Source: Flammeovirgaceae bacterium BBD 1991-12 (lineage in GTDB: Bacteria; Bacteroidota; Bacteroidia; Cytophagales; Cyclobacteriaceae). Taken from it: 64,000 nt of DNA. Position 1 is the stretch's first letter. Each line of letters opens with the position of its first letter. A program made the position numbers and the translations under genes. The notes under the pieces were generated by a model. The model did not search any database, had not been told where the DNA came from, and saw only the letters and a list, made by a program, of their open reading frames with translations. The stretch lies in NCBI GenBank assembly GCA_001657315.1, contig LYSV01000010.1:54199-118198 (forward strand), read 5' to 3'. This document shows positions 51,778 to 61,577 of this stretch, piece by piece.

Positions 51778-51864
51778 ATGTTCGAAGTTCTATGTTCTAT
51801 GTTCAAAGTTCAAAGTATGTTATCTGCATAGAATTAAGAACTTCGAACATAGAACATAGAACCA
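51778..51864. repeat. Inverted repeat with 7-bp words (GTTCTAT) filling the whole intergenic gap
   Basis: Left TGTTCGA AGTTCTA TGTTCTA TGTTCAA AGTTCAA; reverse complement of right GGTTCTA TGTTCTA TGTTCGA AGTTCTT AATTCTA. Confidence 0.9.
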
Positions 51865-53199
51865 TTATGCATCAATATCCAGATCCCTGAGCTTCTTGTA
51901 AAGGGTTTTTCGATCGATATTGAGCATTTTGGCAGCTTTGGATTTGTTGTAACGCGTCTCGATAAGTGCTGCTTCGATCATTTCCTTTTCTGTAGTGGCC
52001 GTGATGTTCTTAAGGTCAAAAGCGGTTTTCTTCTCCGGAACAGAAAGGTTGCTTTCCCTTGAGTTGTTTTTAATGATCTCTGAGGGCAGGTCCCGCAGAG
52101 AGATCAGGTCCTCCGTGGAAAACAGAACAGCCCGCTTTACTGCATTTTTCAGCTCGCGGAGATTTCCTGGCCATGGGTATTGTTTTAGGTGCAACATTGA
52201 GTCATGTGCAAAGCCGGTTACCTGCTTGTGCAGTGACTGATTGGCAAGAGCGAGGAAGTGTTGTGCAAATGTCTCGATATCCTCCTGCCTTTGGCGAAGT
52301 GGTGGTATTTCTATTGCAAATTCATTAAGACGATGGTACAGATCCTCTCTGAACTGACCATTGGCCACTGAAGTTTTTAATTCTTCATTGGTAGCAACCA
52401 GTATTCTTACATCTGTCCTTATGTCCTGCGTGCTTCCCAGCCTTCGTATGCTTCTTTCCTGTATGGCCCGCAGTAGTTGTATCTGTATCTCATAGGAGAG
52501 ATTTCCTATTTCATCAAGGAACAGTGTGCCTCCGTTGGCCATTTCAAAACATCCGGCCTTATCTGCATAAGCTCCCGTAAAAGCACCTTTTACATGGCCA
52601 AACAATTCACTTCCTGCAATATCTTTTGAAAGAGCTCCGCAGTCTACCGCTATAAAGGGGCCGTCCTTTCTTGTGCTCTTGCCGTGGATAAGACGGCTTA
52701 CATATTCCTTACCCGTGCCACTTTCGCCGGTTATGATCACCGACATGTCGGTAGGAGCTACAAGATCCGTATACTTTTCAAGTTGTCGGGAGGCTGCGCT
52801 GTCGCTTTGAACAAACAGGGGAGGTCCTTCAGGCTCTTCCTGCCGGGGCTTGAGCACATTTTTGATGAGGGTTAGCAGTTCTTCAGGGTCTATTGGTTTG
52901 CTGATATAATCTGCAGCGCCGGATTTCATGGCCTCTACGGCCGATTTAATATCACCGTAGCCTGTCATCAGGATCACGGGCAGATCCTTATTGGTTTTTT
53001 TGACCTCTTTTAACAGGTCAAGCCCGTAGTGATCGGGCAATCGCAGGTCCGTAATGAGCAGGTCATAGCTGTTCTTCCTGAGTTTGCCCATCCCACTATG
53101 TCCGTTCAATGTGGAATCTACCTTGTAAAAACGCCCTAAAAATGTTTTCAGCATCAGATTAAACGAGGCATCGTCATCAATCACCAGTAGATTTTTCAT
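51865..53199 (-). CDS. Sigma-54-dependent response regulator (NtrC family)
   Basis: REC; GESGTGKEYVSRLIH Walker A; GAFTGA; C-terminal Fis-type HTH. Confidence 0.96.
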   Translation of the reverse strand: MKNLLVIDDDASFNLMLKTFLGRFYKVDSTLNGHSGMGKLRKNSYDLLITDLRLPDHYGLDLLKEVKKTNKDLPVILMTGYGDIKSAVEAMKSGAADYISKPIDPEELLTLIKNVLKPRQEEPEGPPLFVQSDSAASRQLEKYTDLVAPTDMSVIITGESGTGKEYVSRLIHGKSTRKDGPFIAVDCGALSKDIAGSELFGHVKGAFTGAYADKAGCFEMANGGTLFLDEIGNLSYEIQIQLLRAIQERSIRRLGSTQDIRTDVRILVATNEELKTSVANGQFREDLYHRLNEFAIEIPPLRQRQEDIETFAQHFLALANQSLHKQVTGFAHDSMLHLKQYPWPGNLRELKNAVKRAVLFSTEDLISLRDLPSEIIKNNSRESNLSVPEKKTAFDLKNITATTEKEMIEAALIETRYNKSKAAKMLNIDRKTLYKKLRDLDIDA

Positions 53200-53381
53200 A
53201 TAAGGCTGACTTTCATGGTTTAACGGTGATCAGGAAACCGTTGGTATATCACAGGGTCGTATTCAGGCTGTATTTCCTGTCAAATGCTCTCAACGGCACC
53301 TGTTGATAAAGTTGCCCAAATCCGGATGATTGTTTAAGCCGTTTTCGATATGCGACGTTTTATACAGATTGAATAAAAAAA

Positions 53382-53414
53382 AACAGAGGTATAACGTAGT
53401 GTTACACCTCTGTT
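53382..53414 (-). terminator. Terminator hairpin
   Basis: AACAGAGGTATAAC-gtagt-GTTACACCTCTGTT (one mismatch). Confidence 0.65.
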
Positions 53415-53462
53415 GGGTTTGAAGGTTGATTAAGGTAATTTGGCTGGTTTGGTTGCTGGCCT

Positions 53463-53780
53463 CTATTTTGCGTCTTTTGTTTCCAGCAGTGTTCCGTCTT
53501 TGTCATAGACAAGGATCAGTGCCTTGCCGGAAGCATCTTTGACTTCGATCTCATAGTCCATATCTCCTTCGGTTTTTTTGCTGGGTACTTCATGTACCTT
53601 TCCCAACGCCCATGCGGCATATTCACTTGTTCCTACTGCATTTCTGACTGCTTTGGGAAGATCATCAGCCTTTATTTCCTTTTTGGCCGGATCCTGCAGG
53701 CTGGTGTATCCTTCTGCTGAAAATGTTAAAGCCGTCAATGCAATGACAAGAGATAAAAGTGTTCTTTTCATGGTTTCCAA
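53463..53780 (-). CDS. Small secreted protein, possibly PepSY-like
   Basis: Signal peptide; DYEIEVKDASGKALILVYDKDGTLLETK. Confidence 0.5.
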   Translation of the reverse strand: METMKRTLLSLVIALTALTFSAEGYTSLQDPAKKEIKADDLPKAVRNAVGTSEYAAWALGKVHEVPSKKTEGDMDYEIEVKDASGKALILVYDKDGTLLETKDAK

Positions 53781-54057
53781 AAGTTTAAATCATGTTTATA
53801 GTTTAGCTTTTAAAGGATTTGCCAAAGGTGTGCCAGAGCGGAAGTGAAATATTAACATGCTGATGGACAGTAACTTAATTATTATCTGATTTTTAAAACA
53901 CGGGCCGGAACGTTGAGAAAATCAACATTCTGTGGACTGGCGCAACATATCTGAACCCAGCCTGAGGGATATAATGGAGCGGTACAGATTATCCAAATGT
54001 GAAATTATTAAAGTCCTCATTTGCTTAGAGTCTCACTTTTGGTATCTTCATGACGCT

Positions 54058-56238
54058 ATGGGAAGAACCATAATTGTGTCTAACAGGCTGCCGGTAAAAG
54101 TATCACGCGATAAAAAGGGTGGCTTACGGTATAAACCCAGTGAAGGCGGACTTGCTACAGGGCTTGGATCCATCTACAGGGAAGGGGACAACATCTGGGT
54201 GGGTTGGCCGGGCATTCATTTTGATAATATCACTGAAGAAAAAGAGGCCTCGGAGAAATTGCGGGAGGAGAATATGAAACCCGTTACCCTTACCGAGCAG
54301 GAAATAGAGTTGTATTATGAAGGCTTTAGCAATGAAACCCTATGGCCCACCTTTCACTATTTTACCCAATATGCCTTGTACAAGAAATCGTACTGGCAGG
54401 CTTATGAGAAGGTAAATCAGAAATTTTGTGACGAAGTAGTGGCTGTTGCCAATACGGATGATACCATATGGCTGCACGACTATCAGTTGTTTCTTTTGCC
54501 GGGGATGATCAGGGAAAAACTGCCCAATGTCAGCATTGGATTCTTTCTTCATATTCCCTTCCCGTCCTTCGAGGTATTCCGGCTGCTTCCCTGGCGCCGC
54601 CAGCTGTTGGATGGTGTGCTGGGGTCCGACCTGATAGGCTTTCATACCTATGATGACATGCGCCACTTCCTGAGTGCTGTAAGTCGCATTTGTTTCATAA
54701 GCAATCAGCACGGGCAGTTGAATAAGGACGGGCGGACGGTAGAGGTGGATTCCTTTCCCATGGGTATTGATTACGACAAATATGCCAGCTCGTCCGCCTC
54801 ACCGGATACGTTGAGCAGGGAGGTGAAGTACAGGACCTCACTTGGTGACCAGAAGCTGATGTTATCCATTGACCGGCTTGATTATTCAAAGGGCATACCT
54901 GCCCGTCTTCAGATCTTTGATCTTTTTCTGGAAAAGTACCCCCAGTATGTGGGTAAGGTGTCATTAATGATGGTGGTGGTACCTTCCCGGGATAGTGTCG
55001 ATCAATATCGTGATCTGAAGGAGGAGGTCGATCTGCTCGTAGGGCGCATCAACGGTAAGTACGGTTCTGTGAACTGGACACCCATTCATTATTTTTACAG
55101 GTCCTTTCCATTAAATGATCTGTCTGCATTTTACAGGATGGCCGATGTAGCGTTGGTAACTCCCATGCGCGACGGTATGAATCTTGTGTGCAAGGAGTAT
55201 GTGGCCAGCAGACTTGACAAGCGGGGTGTGCTTATTTTAAGTGAGATGGCCGGCGCTTCCAAAGAGCTTTCTGAGGCCATCATTGTCAATCCCAACGATA
55301 AACACCAGGTAAGGGATGCCATCAAGCGAGCACTGGAAATGACGGAAGAGGAGCAGATAAGGCACATGGAGATCATGCAGGCTACCTTGAAAAAATATAA
55401 CATCCACCATTGGGTGAAACTATTCATGGACAGGCTGGTGGATGTTTTTGATAAACAGCAAAAAATGACAACCAAGATACTTGATGACACCGCTCAGCAG
55501 AAGCTGGTGGAGTCTTTCCGGAAGAGCAACAACAAACTGCTTTTTCTTGATTATGATGGCACGCTGACCGCGTTCACTCCTAATCCCAGAGAGGCGAGCC
55601 CTGATGAGGAGCTTCATGAGATACTGGATTTACTGGCAAAAAAGGAGAATACGGAGGTGGTAGTGATCAGCGGTCGTGATAAAAATACGCTGGAGGAATG
55701 GCTGGGACAGCATAACCTGGAGTTTGTGGCGGAGCATGGAGTTTGGGTAAAAAGTAAGGACCAGCCGTGGAAAACCAGTGATAATCTGGATAACTCATGG
55801 AAGGAGGACATCCGGCCGGTGCTTGAGATCTATGTAAACAAGACGCCCGGGTCTTTTATTGAAGAGAAGGACTACTCGCTGGTATGGCACTACAGAAAAG
55901 TAGAGACAGGATTGGGAGAACTGCGCTCACGGGAGATCATCAGCCACCTCAAATACCTTGCAGTGAATATGAACCTGCAGGTACTGGAAGGTAATATGGT
56001 CGTAGAAATAAAAAACCTGGAAGTGAACAAGGGAAAGGCTGCTGCAAAGTGGGTCAGTACCAATAATCTCGATTTCATTCTGGCCATAGGCGATGATGCC
56101 ACTGATGAAGATACCTTTAAGGCCATGCCGGAGCATGCCTACACTATTAAAGTAGGAGACAACCGCTCAGCAGCCCGGTTCAGTATGAAGGAGCCAAAGG
56201 CAGTCAGATCATTGCTAAAACAATTGATAGAGGAGTAG
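54058..56238 (+). CDS. Bifunctional trehalose-6-phosphate synthase/phosphatase
   Basis: GT20 domain (IIVSNRLPV, HDYQLFLLPGMIREK) fused to HAD TPP (FLDYDGTLTAF); start placed at MGRTIIVSNRLPV. Confidence 0.95.
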   Translation: MGRTIIVSNRLPVKVSRDKKGGLRYKPSEGGLATGLGSIYREGDNIWVGWPGIHFDNITEEKEASEKLREENMKPVTLTEQEIELYYEGFSNETLWPTFHYFTQYALYKKSYWQAYEKVNQKFCDEVVAVANTDDTIWLHDYQLFLLPGMIREKLPNVSIGFFLHIPFPSFEVFRLLPWRRQLLDGVLGSDLIGFHTYDDMRHFLSAVSRICFISNQHGQLNKDGRTVEVDSFPMGIDYDKYASSSASPDTLSREVKYRTSLGDQKLMLSIDRLDYSKGIPARLQIFDLFLEKYPQYVGKVSLMMVVVPSRDSVDQYRDLKEEVDLLVGRINGKYGSVNWTPIHYFYRSFPLNDLSAFYRMADVALVTPMRDGMNLVCKEYVASRLDKRGVLILSEMAGASKELSEAIIVNPNDKHQVRDAIKRALEMTEEEQIRHMEIMQATLKKYNIHHWVKLFMDRLVDVFDKQQKMTTKILDDTAQQKLVESFRKSNNKLLFLDYDGTLTAFTPNPREASPDEELHEILDLLAKKENTEVVVISGRDKNTLEEWLGQHNLEFVAEHGVWVKSKDQPWKTSDNLDNSWKEDIRPVLEIYVNKTPGSFIEEKDYSLVWHYRKVETGLGELRSREIISHLKYLAVNMNLQVLEGNMVVEIKNLEVNKGKAAAKWVSTNNLDFILAIGDDATDEDTFKAMPEHAYTIKVGDNRSAARFSMKEPKAVRSLLKQLIEE

Positions 56239-56359
56239 AGGCTGTTACTGGTTTCTGGTTTCTGGTCACTGGATGCTGGTATCTGGTTTTAACTTGTAGT
56301 ATTTATGGAACCAGAAACACGAGTATCAAGCAACCAGCGACCAGCAACCAGTCTCCAGA
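56239..56359. repeat. Inverted repeat with 7-bp words (CTGGTTT) filling the whole intergenic gap
   Basis: Left CTGGTTT CTGGTTT CTGGTCA CTGGATG CTGGTAT CTGGTTT; reverse complement of right CTGGAGA CTGGTTG CTGGTCG CTGGTTG. Confidence 0.9.
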
Positions 56360-57682
56360 CTATCCAAGAAAACTCAGCAATATACCCGCGGCTACGGCGC
56401 TGCCAATTACTCCGGAAACATTGGGTGCCATGGCATGCATGAGCAGGTGGTTGCTGGAATTGTACTTTAGTCCTTCATGTTGCACCACTCTGGCGCTGTC
56501 AGGAACTGCCGATACTCCGGCCGCTCCGATCAACGGATTGATCTTGTTGTCACCTTTCAAAAACAGGTTCATAAGCTTGGCAAATAACAGTCCTCCCGTG
56601 GTGGCTACCACAAATGATCCTGCCCCAAGGAAGAATATCTTTAGTGAATCGATAGTAAGGAACACATCTGCCTGAGTGGAGGCCCCTACCGTCACTCCGA
56701 GTAAAATGGTGACAATATCGATCATTTTGGTCCGGGCCGTATCTGCCAGCCGTTCCGTTCTGCCAGACTCCTTGAGTATGTTCCCGAAGAAGAGCATACC
56801 TAACAAGGGCAGTGCGGAGGGGGCGATGAAAGTGGTAAGGAGTAGCCCTATGATCGGGAAAAATATCTTTTCCTTCTTGGATACCGCACGGGGGGGCTTC
56901 ATTTTGATCGTTCTTTCTTTTTTACTGATCAAAAGGCGCATAATAGGAGGCTGGATCACAGGTACCAGTGCCATATAGGAGTAAGCCGCTATCGCGATCG
57001 GGCCGATCAGGTTTTGGGTATTGTTCAGTCCATTGGCCAGCTTGGAGGAAAGGAATATGGCTGTAGGACCATCCGCGCCGCCGATTATGCCGATAGCCCC
57101 GGATTCCTGCAGGCTGAACCCCAGCGCAATAGCCCCAATAAAAGTCAGGAATACACCGATCTGAGCCGCTGCGCCAAGTAACATAAGCTTAGGGTTGGAA
57201 ATCAGTGATGAAAAATCAGTCATGGCACCTATCCCCAGAAATATAAGGGGAGGGTAGATCCCTTTCACCACCCCAAAGTAAAGATAATTCAATACCGAGC
57301 CGGATTCATAAATACCGATCTGGTTGCCGGCTATGAAAGGAATATTCCCGATCAATATCCCTGTGCCAATAGGGATCAGCAGCAGAGGTTCATAATTATA
57401 TTCTATGGCCAGCCATATGAAGAATAATCCCACCACGATCATGATCAGATGGGCAATGGTCAGATTGGCAAAGCCCGTATACCCAAGGAAAATTCTGATG
57501 CCGTCTATGGCATGGCTGATCATACTTTCTTCCCCATCGTTAAGAGGGGTTTGTGTCGAAGCGCTATCAAGCACCTGGGCCAGCGCATAACCACTGACCA
57601 GTACGATCAAAAATGAGATTGCGATGAAAAGATATGATTTTTTTGTTATCATGAGCTTAAATGATTTCGAGCAGTTGGTCAC
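56360..57682 (-). CDS. Sodium-ion-translocating decarboxylase subunit beta
   Basis: GIIGGADGPTAIFLSSKLA; GAAGVSAVPDSARVVQ; OadB/MmdB family. Confidence 0.94.
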   Translation of the reverse strand: MTNCSKSFKLMITKKSYLFIAISFLIVLVSGYALAQVLDSASTQTPLNDGEESMISHAIDGIRIFLGYTGFANLTIAHLIMIVVGLFFIWLAIEYNYEPLLLIPIGTGILIGNIPFIAGNQIGIYESGSVLNYLYFGVVKGIYPPLIFLGIGAMTDFSSLISNPKLMLLGAAAQIGVFLTFIGAIALGFSLQESGAIGIIGGADGPTAIFLSSKLANGLNNTQNLIGPIAIAAYSYMALVPVIQPPIMRLLISKKERTIKMKPPRAVSKKEKIFFPIIGLLLTTFIAPSALPLLGMLFFGNILKESGRTERLADTARTKMIDIVTILLGVTVGASTQADVFLTIDSLKIFFLGAGSFVVATTGGLLFAKLMNLFLKGDNKINPLIGAAGVSAVPDSARVVQHEGLKYNSSNHLLMHAMAPNVSGVIGSAVAAGILLSFLG

Positions 57683-58076
57683 CTTGTAATACAGTACTGT
57701 TTTCCTGAACTTTTATGGATTTTATTTTGCCCGATGATTCTGCCAGAATGGTATTTTCCATTTTCATGGCTTCCAGGATCATTAATGCATCTCCCGTTTT
57801 TACCTCGTCACCCTCCTTTACCAGGACCTTCAGAACGGTACCCGGCAGGGGAGCGGAGATCTTTTTGGTGGAGGCGGAGGTTTTCAGGTCATCTACCTGA
57901 TGTGCAGGTTTTGTGCCCCCTCTTACAAGTACGGGTGTCTTGGTAGTCTGGACCTCTTTTTCCATTTCTACCTCATAACTGGACCCGTTTACCTCCAGCC
58001 GGATGATATTGGCTTCGGTTTCCCTGATATGTACATGATAATCATTACCATGTATTTTAAGTTTGTACTCTTTCAT
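57657..58076 (-). CDS. Biotin carboxyl-carrier subunit of decarboxylase
   Basis: MILEAMKMENTILAE biotinylation motif. Confidence 0.93.
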   Translation of the reverse strand: MKEYKLKIHGNDYHVHIRETEANIIRLEVNGSSYEVEMEKEVQTTKTPVLVRGGTKPAHQVDDLKTSASTKKISAPLPGTVLKVLVKEGDEVKTGDALMILEAMKMENTILAESSGKIKSIKVQENSTVLQGDQLLEII

Positions 58077-58171
58077 CGCTATATTTTGTTTTTAGCAGAC
58101 CACAGAGATGATCTCAATGGTCTGCGTAGCCTTGAGTCTGAATAAGTTTGATATAACCTTCATATCGGTTT

Positions 58172-58531
58172 TCAGTTTCTCCGCTTGCGGAGATTGTGTG
58201 TGGTATAGATCTTTGAGCTCCAGGGGGAGTAATCCTTTTTGGATTTATGTATTGTCAGAATAGGATTTTCCTTGTCATGGATGTCATCGAGAAAAGCATG
58301 TATTGCAGCTGCAATAGCCGCAATTTCCTCTCCCGTATGGACGGCGGGCTCAGTGATCTCTGATTCGTCTGTCTTTTTGACGGACCTGTTCATTACCCTG
58401 CTCATAAACGTGGGTACGGCATACTGAAATACTACAAACAGGAGGAGAAGCACTGAGAATATGATCAGCAGCCCCACGATCAGTATGACAAAGCCTTCCC
58501 TAATCTGTGCATTCAGGATCAGTGTGGACAT
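58172..58531 (-). CDS. OadG-like decarboxylase gamma subunit
   Basis: Single N-terminal TM, OadG-type layout, operon context. Confidence 0.75.
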   Translation of the reverse strand: MSTLILNAQIREGFVILIVGLLIIFSVLLLLFVVFQYAVPTFMSRVMNRSVKKTDESEITEPAVHTGEEIAAIAAAIHAFLDDIHDKENPILTIHKSKKDYSPWSSKIYTTHNLRKRRN

Positions 58532-58543
58532 GACGCGTAAAAT

Positions 58544-60106
58544 TTAGAGTGGAATGTTGTTATGCTTTTTGGCCGGGTTGAATTCCTTCTTACTGGCCAG
58601 CGTCTCCAGCGCCCTGATAATTCTGAACCGTGTGTTTCTGGGTTCTATGATATCATCGATAAAACCGTATTTTGCTGCCTGATAGGGATTGGCGAACTCT
58701 TCGAGGTATTCCTGCTCCTTCTCTGTTATGTACTTCTCTTTTTCCTCCTGATCCTCTATGGTCGCAATTTTCTTTCCTTCCAGCACTTCTATTGCTCCCT
58801 TGGCACCCATTACTGCAATTTCCGCAGTAGGCCATGCGTAATTCAGGTCACCCCTGAGTTGCTTACAGCTCATTACATCGTGAGCTCCTCCGTATGATTT
58901 TCTTAGTGTTATAGTGATTTTCGGTACCGTCGCCTCGCCATAGGCAAAAAGTAATTTTGCTCCATGCAGTATAATGCCGCCATACTCCTGACTGCTGCCC
59001 GGCAGGAATCCCGGTACGTCCACCATTGTGACGAGTGGTATATTAAAGGCGTCACAGAACCGTACAAATCGTGCGGCCTTGCGGGAAGCGTCGATATCCA
59101 GCACACCTGCAAGATACATAGGCTGGTTGGCGATGATGCCTACGGGTTTACCATTGAATCTCGCAAAGCCGATGACAATGTTCTTTGCATAATTCCGCTG
59201 GACCTCCATGAACTCGCCGTAATCGACCACTGCTCTGATGATCTCCTTTACATTGTAGGGTTTATTGGGATTATCCGGAATGATCTCATTCAGTTGATCT
59301 TCCAAACGATCGATGGGGTCGTTACATTCTATTTCAGGAGGATCTTCAAGGTTATTCTGCGGCAGGTAAGACATCAGCTTTCGGATAAGTAATATGCCTT
59401 CTTCTTCATTTTCTGCCAGGAAATGTGACACCCCGGATTTTGTGGCATGTACGTTGGCGCCGCCCAGATCTTCTGTGCTGATCACCTCACCGGTAACAGT
59501 CTGTACCACCTTGGGTCCGGTGACAAACATATAGGAGGTCTCCTCTGTCATCATAATGAAATCCGTCAGTGCCGGTGAGTAGACTGCCCCGCCGGCACAG
59601 GGGCCGAATATGGCTGATATCTGAGGTACCACACCGGAAGCCATGATATTCCGTTGAAAGATCTCTGCATAGCCTGCCAGTGATCTTACCCCCTCCTGGA
59701 TACGGGCTCCTCCGGAGTCGTTCAGTCCGATCACCGGTGCGCCTACCTTCATCGCCTGATCCAGTATTTTGCAGATCTTGGAAGCAAAGGTTTCTGACAA
59801 AGAGCCGCCGAAAACGGTGAAATCCTGTGAGAATATGTAAACCACTCTGCCGTCAATGGTGCCTCTGCCTGTTACTACACCATCGGAATAGTATTTAAGC
59901 TTATCGAGGCCAAATGAAAACGTACGGTGGGTAACGAACATATCGTACTCTTCAAAACTGTCCTCATCCAGCAGCAGTTGTATCCTTTCCCGGGCTGTAA
60001 GCTTTCCTTTTTGGTGTTGCGCATCGATGCGTTTTTCTCCTCCTCCCAGCCGCGCTTCTTCCCGCTTGCTGACCAGTTCTTTTATTTTTTCAGTATTGGT
60101 GGACAT
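58544..60106 (-). CDS. Acyl-CoA carboxylase / methylmalonyl-CoA decarboxylase carboxyltransferase subunit
   Basis: [31 protein letters not shown]; operon with beta/biotin/gamma subunits. Confidence 0.93.
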   Translation of the reverse strand: MSTNTEKIKELVSKREEARLGGGEKRIDAQHQKGKLTARERIQLLLDEDSFEEYDMFVTHRTFSFGLDKLKYYSDGVVTGRGTIDGRVVYIFSQDFTVFGGSLSETFASKICKILDQAMKVGAPVIGLNDSGGARIQEGVRSLAGYAEIFQRNIMASGVVPQISAIFGPCAGGAVYSPALTDFIMMTEETSYMFVTGPKVVQTVTGEVISTEDLGGANVHATKSGVSHFLAENEEEGILLIRKLMSYLPQNNLEDPPEIECNDPIDRLEDQLNEIIPDNPNKPYNVKEIIRAVVDYGEFMEVQRNYAKNIVIGFARFNGKPVGIIANQPMYLAGVLDIDASRKAARFVRFCDAFNIPLVTMVDVPGFLPGSSQEYGGIILHGAKLLFAYGEATVPKITITLRKSYGGAHDVMSCKQLRGDLNYAWPTAEIAVMGAKGAIEVLEGKKIATIEDQEEKEKYITEKEQEYLEEFANPYQAAKYGFIDDIIEPRNTRFRIIRALETLASKKEFNPAKKHNNIPL

Positions 60107-60138
60107 GTTAGTAAGTAGTTTTGGTCTTCGGTGAATAA

Positions 60139-60546
60139 CTATCCCTTGTTTTCACATAGCTCCGTCAGGACACCGTTGGTGGATTTTGGATGAAGGAAAG
60201 CAATATCCAGACCTTCAGCCCCCTTGCGTGGTTTTTTGTCAATGAGATTTACTCCTTTGGATTCGGCATCGGCCAGTTGATCCTCCAGGTTATTGACGGC
60301 AAACGCCATATGGTGGATACCTTCTCCTCTCTTTTCAATGAACTTGCCTATGGGGCCGTCCGGAGCGGTGCTTTCGAGCAGCTCGATCTTGGTCTGCCCG
60401 ATCTTAAAGAAGGCTGTTCTTACTTTCTGATCAGCCACCTCCTCTATGGAGTAGCATTTCAATCCCAGTACCTCTTCATAAAATTTGATAGCAGCGTCCA
60501 TATCCTTCACCGCTATGCCGATGTGCTCAATGTAGTTTAACTCCAT
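60139..60546 (-). CDS. mce: Methylmalonyl-CoA epimerase
   Basis: [50 protein letters not shown]. Confidence 0.95.
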   Translation of the reverse strand: MELNYIEHIGIAVKDMDAAIKFYEEVLGLKCYSIEEVADQKVRTAFFKIGQTKIELLESTAPDGPIGKFIEKRGEGIHHMAFAVNNLEDQLADAESKGVNLIDKKPRKGAEGLDIAFLHPKSTNGVLTELCENKG

Positions 60547-60865
60547 GATTTATATCGCTTTACGTTGTATTGATCTTGCTTTTGTCGGTGCCTGAATTCT
60601 TCAGCCGCCAAATTTCATTACACCTTTATAAAATAAGTATGTCTTTTGTCAGGTTTTCACATAACATTCATAAGGTCGGATCATTTGGATTTGTGAGATC
60701 TTTTACAAATCGGTATGCATATCTCTTCACTCTCAGGGCAATGGATTGAAGAAAGCCGTGTTGTCAGGACCTGATAGTTTTAAAGTTAACTTTTCTACCG
60801 GAAAAAGGCGAGATCAAGGTTTGGATGTGACCCAAAAACAGGAACAAGCCTACTCGATTTCTCTC

Positions 60866-61243
60866 TCAGGCTTTGTCAAACCAGGAAATATCTGCGTATA
60901 CACGCCAGTCGTATATTTGGGTCCCTCTAAAGCGGTAGATATCCGTGCAGGGGATCGAGATGTCCTTTTCATCAGCAAGCCGGTGAAAAAAAGATGTGAC
61001 TTCCACCACCAGAGCGTTTTCCTGCTCAGTGATCAGATGGATATCATGGCCTTTCCATTGTACCAACGTATTCTGCCATAGCATATACGCTCTCAGACCT
61101 TTGACTCCATGCCTTTCAGAGGTATTGGCTACCCGGTATTTGAAATCATCAGTAAAGTAAATATCCAGTTCGTCCCATTTTCCAAGCCCTACGTCATTTT
61201 CCATCTTTTTTACAATATTGAAACGCTCTGTTTTGGTGCTCAT
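60866..61243 (-). CDS. NTF2-like/SnoaL-fold protein
   Basis: 125 aa NTF2-like composition (DDFKYRVANTSERHGVKGLRAYM). Confidence 0.6.
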   Translation of the reverse strand: MSTKTERFNIVKKMENDVGLGKWDELDIYFTDDFKYRVANTSERHGVKGLRAYMLWQNTLVQWKGHDIHLITEQENALVVEVTSFFHRLADEKDISIPCTDIYRFRGTQIYDWRVYADISWFDKA

Positions 61244-61343
61244 ATTGGTTCTGGAAAATGTTCTGTTCTTAAACCTGTAATGCTACTGCTGGTACCTCGA
61301 TTTAAGGCTAACCGGGATCTGTGGATTATTGTTCCCGGTGTAA

Positions 61344-61577
61344 TTAAATCGTGATAAACGGGTGATGATTTATATACAAAGGTTGAAAAGAATCTGGTTG
61401 AAGTGGGCGCACTACATCCAGGGCAAACCTGAGACCAGCCCTGGTTTTCCCAGACGCTTCCACTCTTTCTTCATACAATTCCAACAAGTCTCCCTCCATA
61501 AAAGGGTACAGGCCGGAGTGGCAGTACCAGCGGAAAAAGCGGAGGAAGAGTTTGGGAGGAGTGGGTGCTCTATTCAT
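61344..61577 (-). CDS. Stand-alone permease-prefix-domain-2-like ORF
   Basis: PPKLFLRFFRWYCHSGLYPFMEGDLLELYEERVEASGKTRAGLRFALDVVRPLQP; 8-nt overlap with upstream permease. Confidence 0.7.
   Translation of the reverse strand: MNRAPTPPKLFLRFFRWYCHSGLYPFMEGDLLELYEERVEASGKTRAGLRFALDVVRPLQPDSFQPLYINHHPFITI

Noticed and set aside
58182-58197. TCTCCGC-tt-GCGGAGA hairpin as terminator
   Set aside because: Lies inside the C-terminal codons of the OadG-like gene and lacks a U-tract; weak support.
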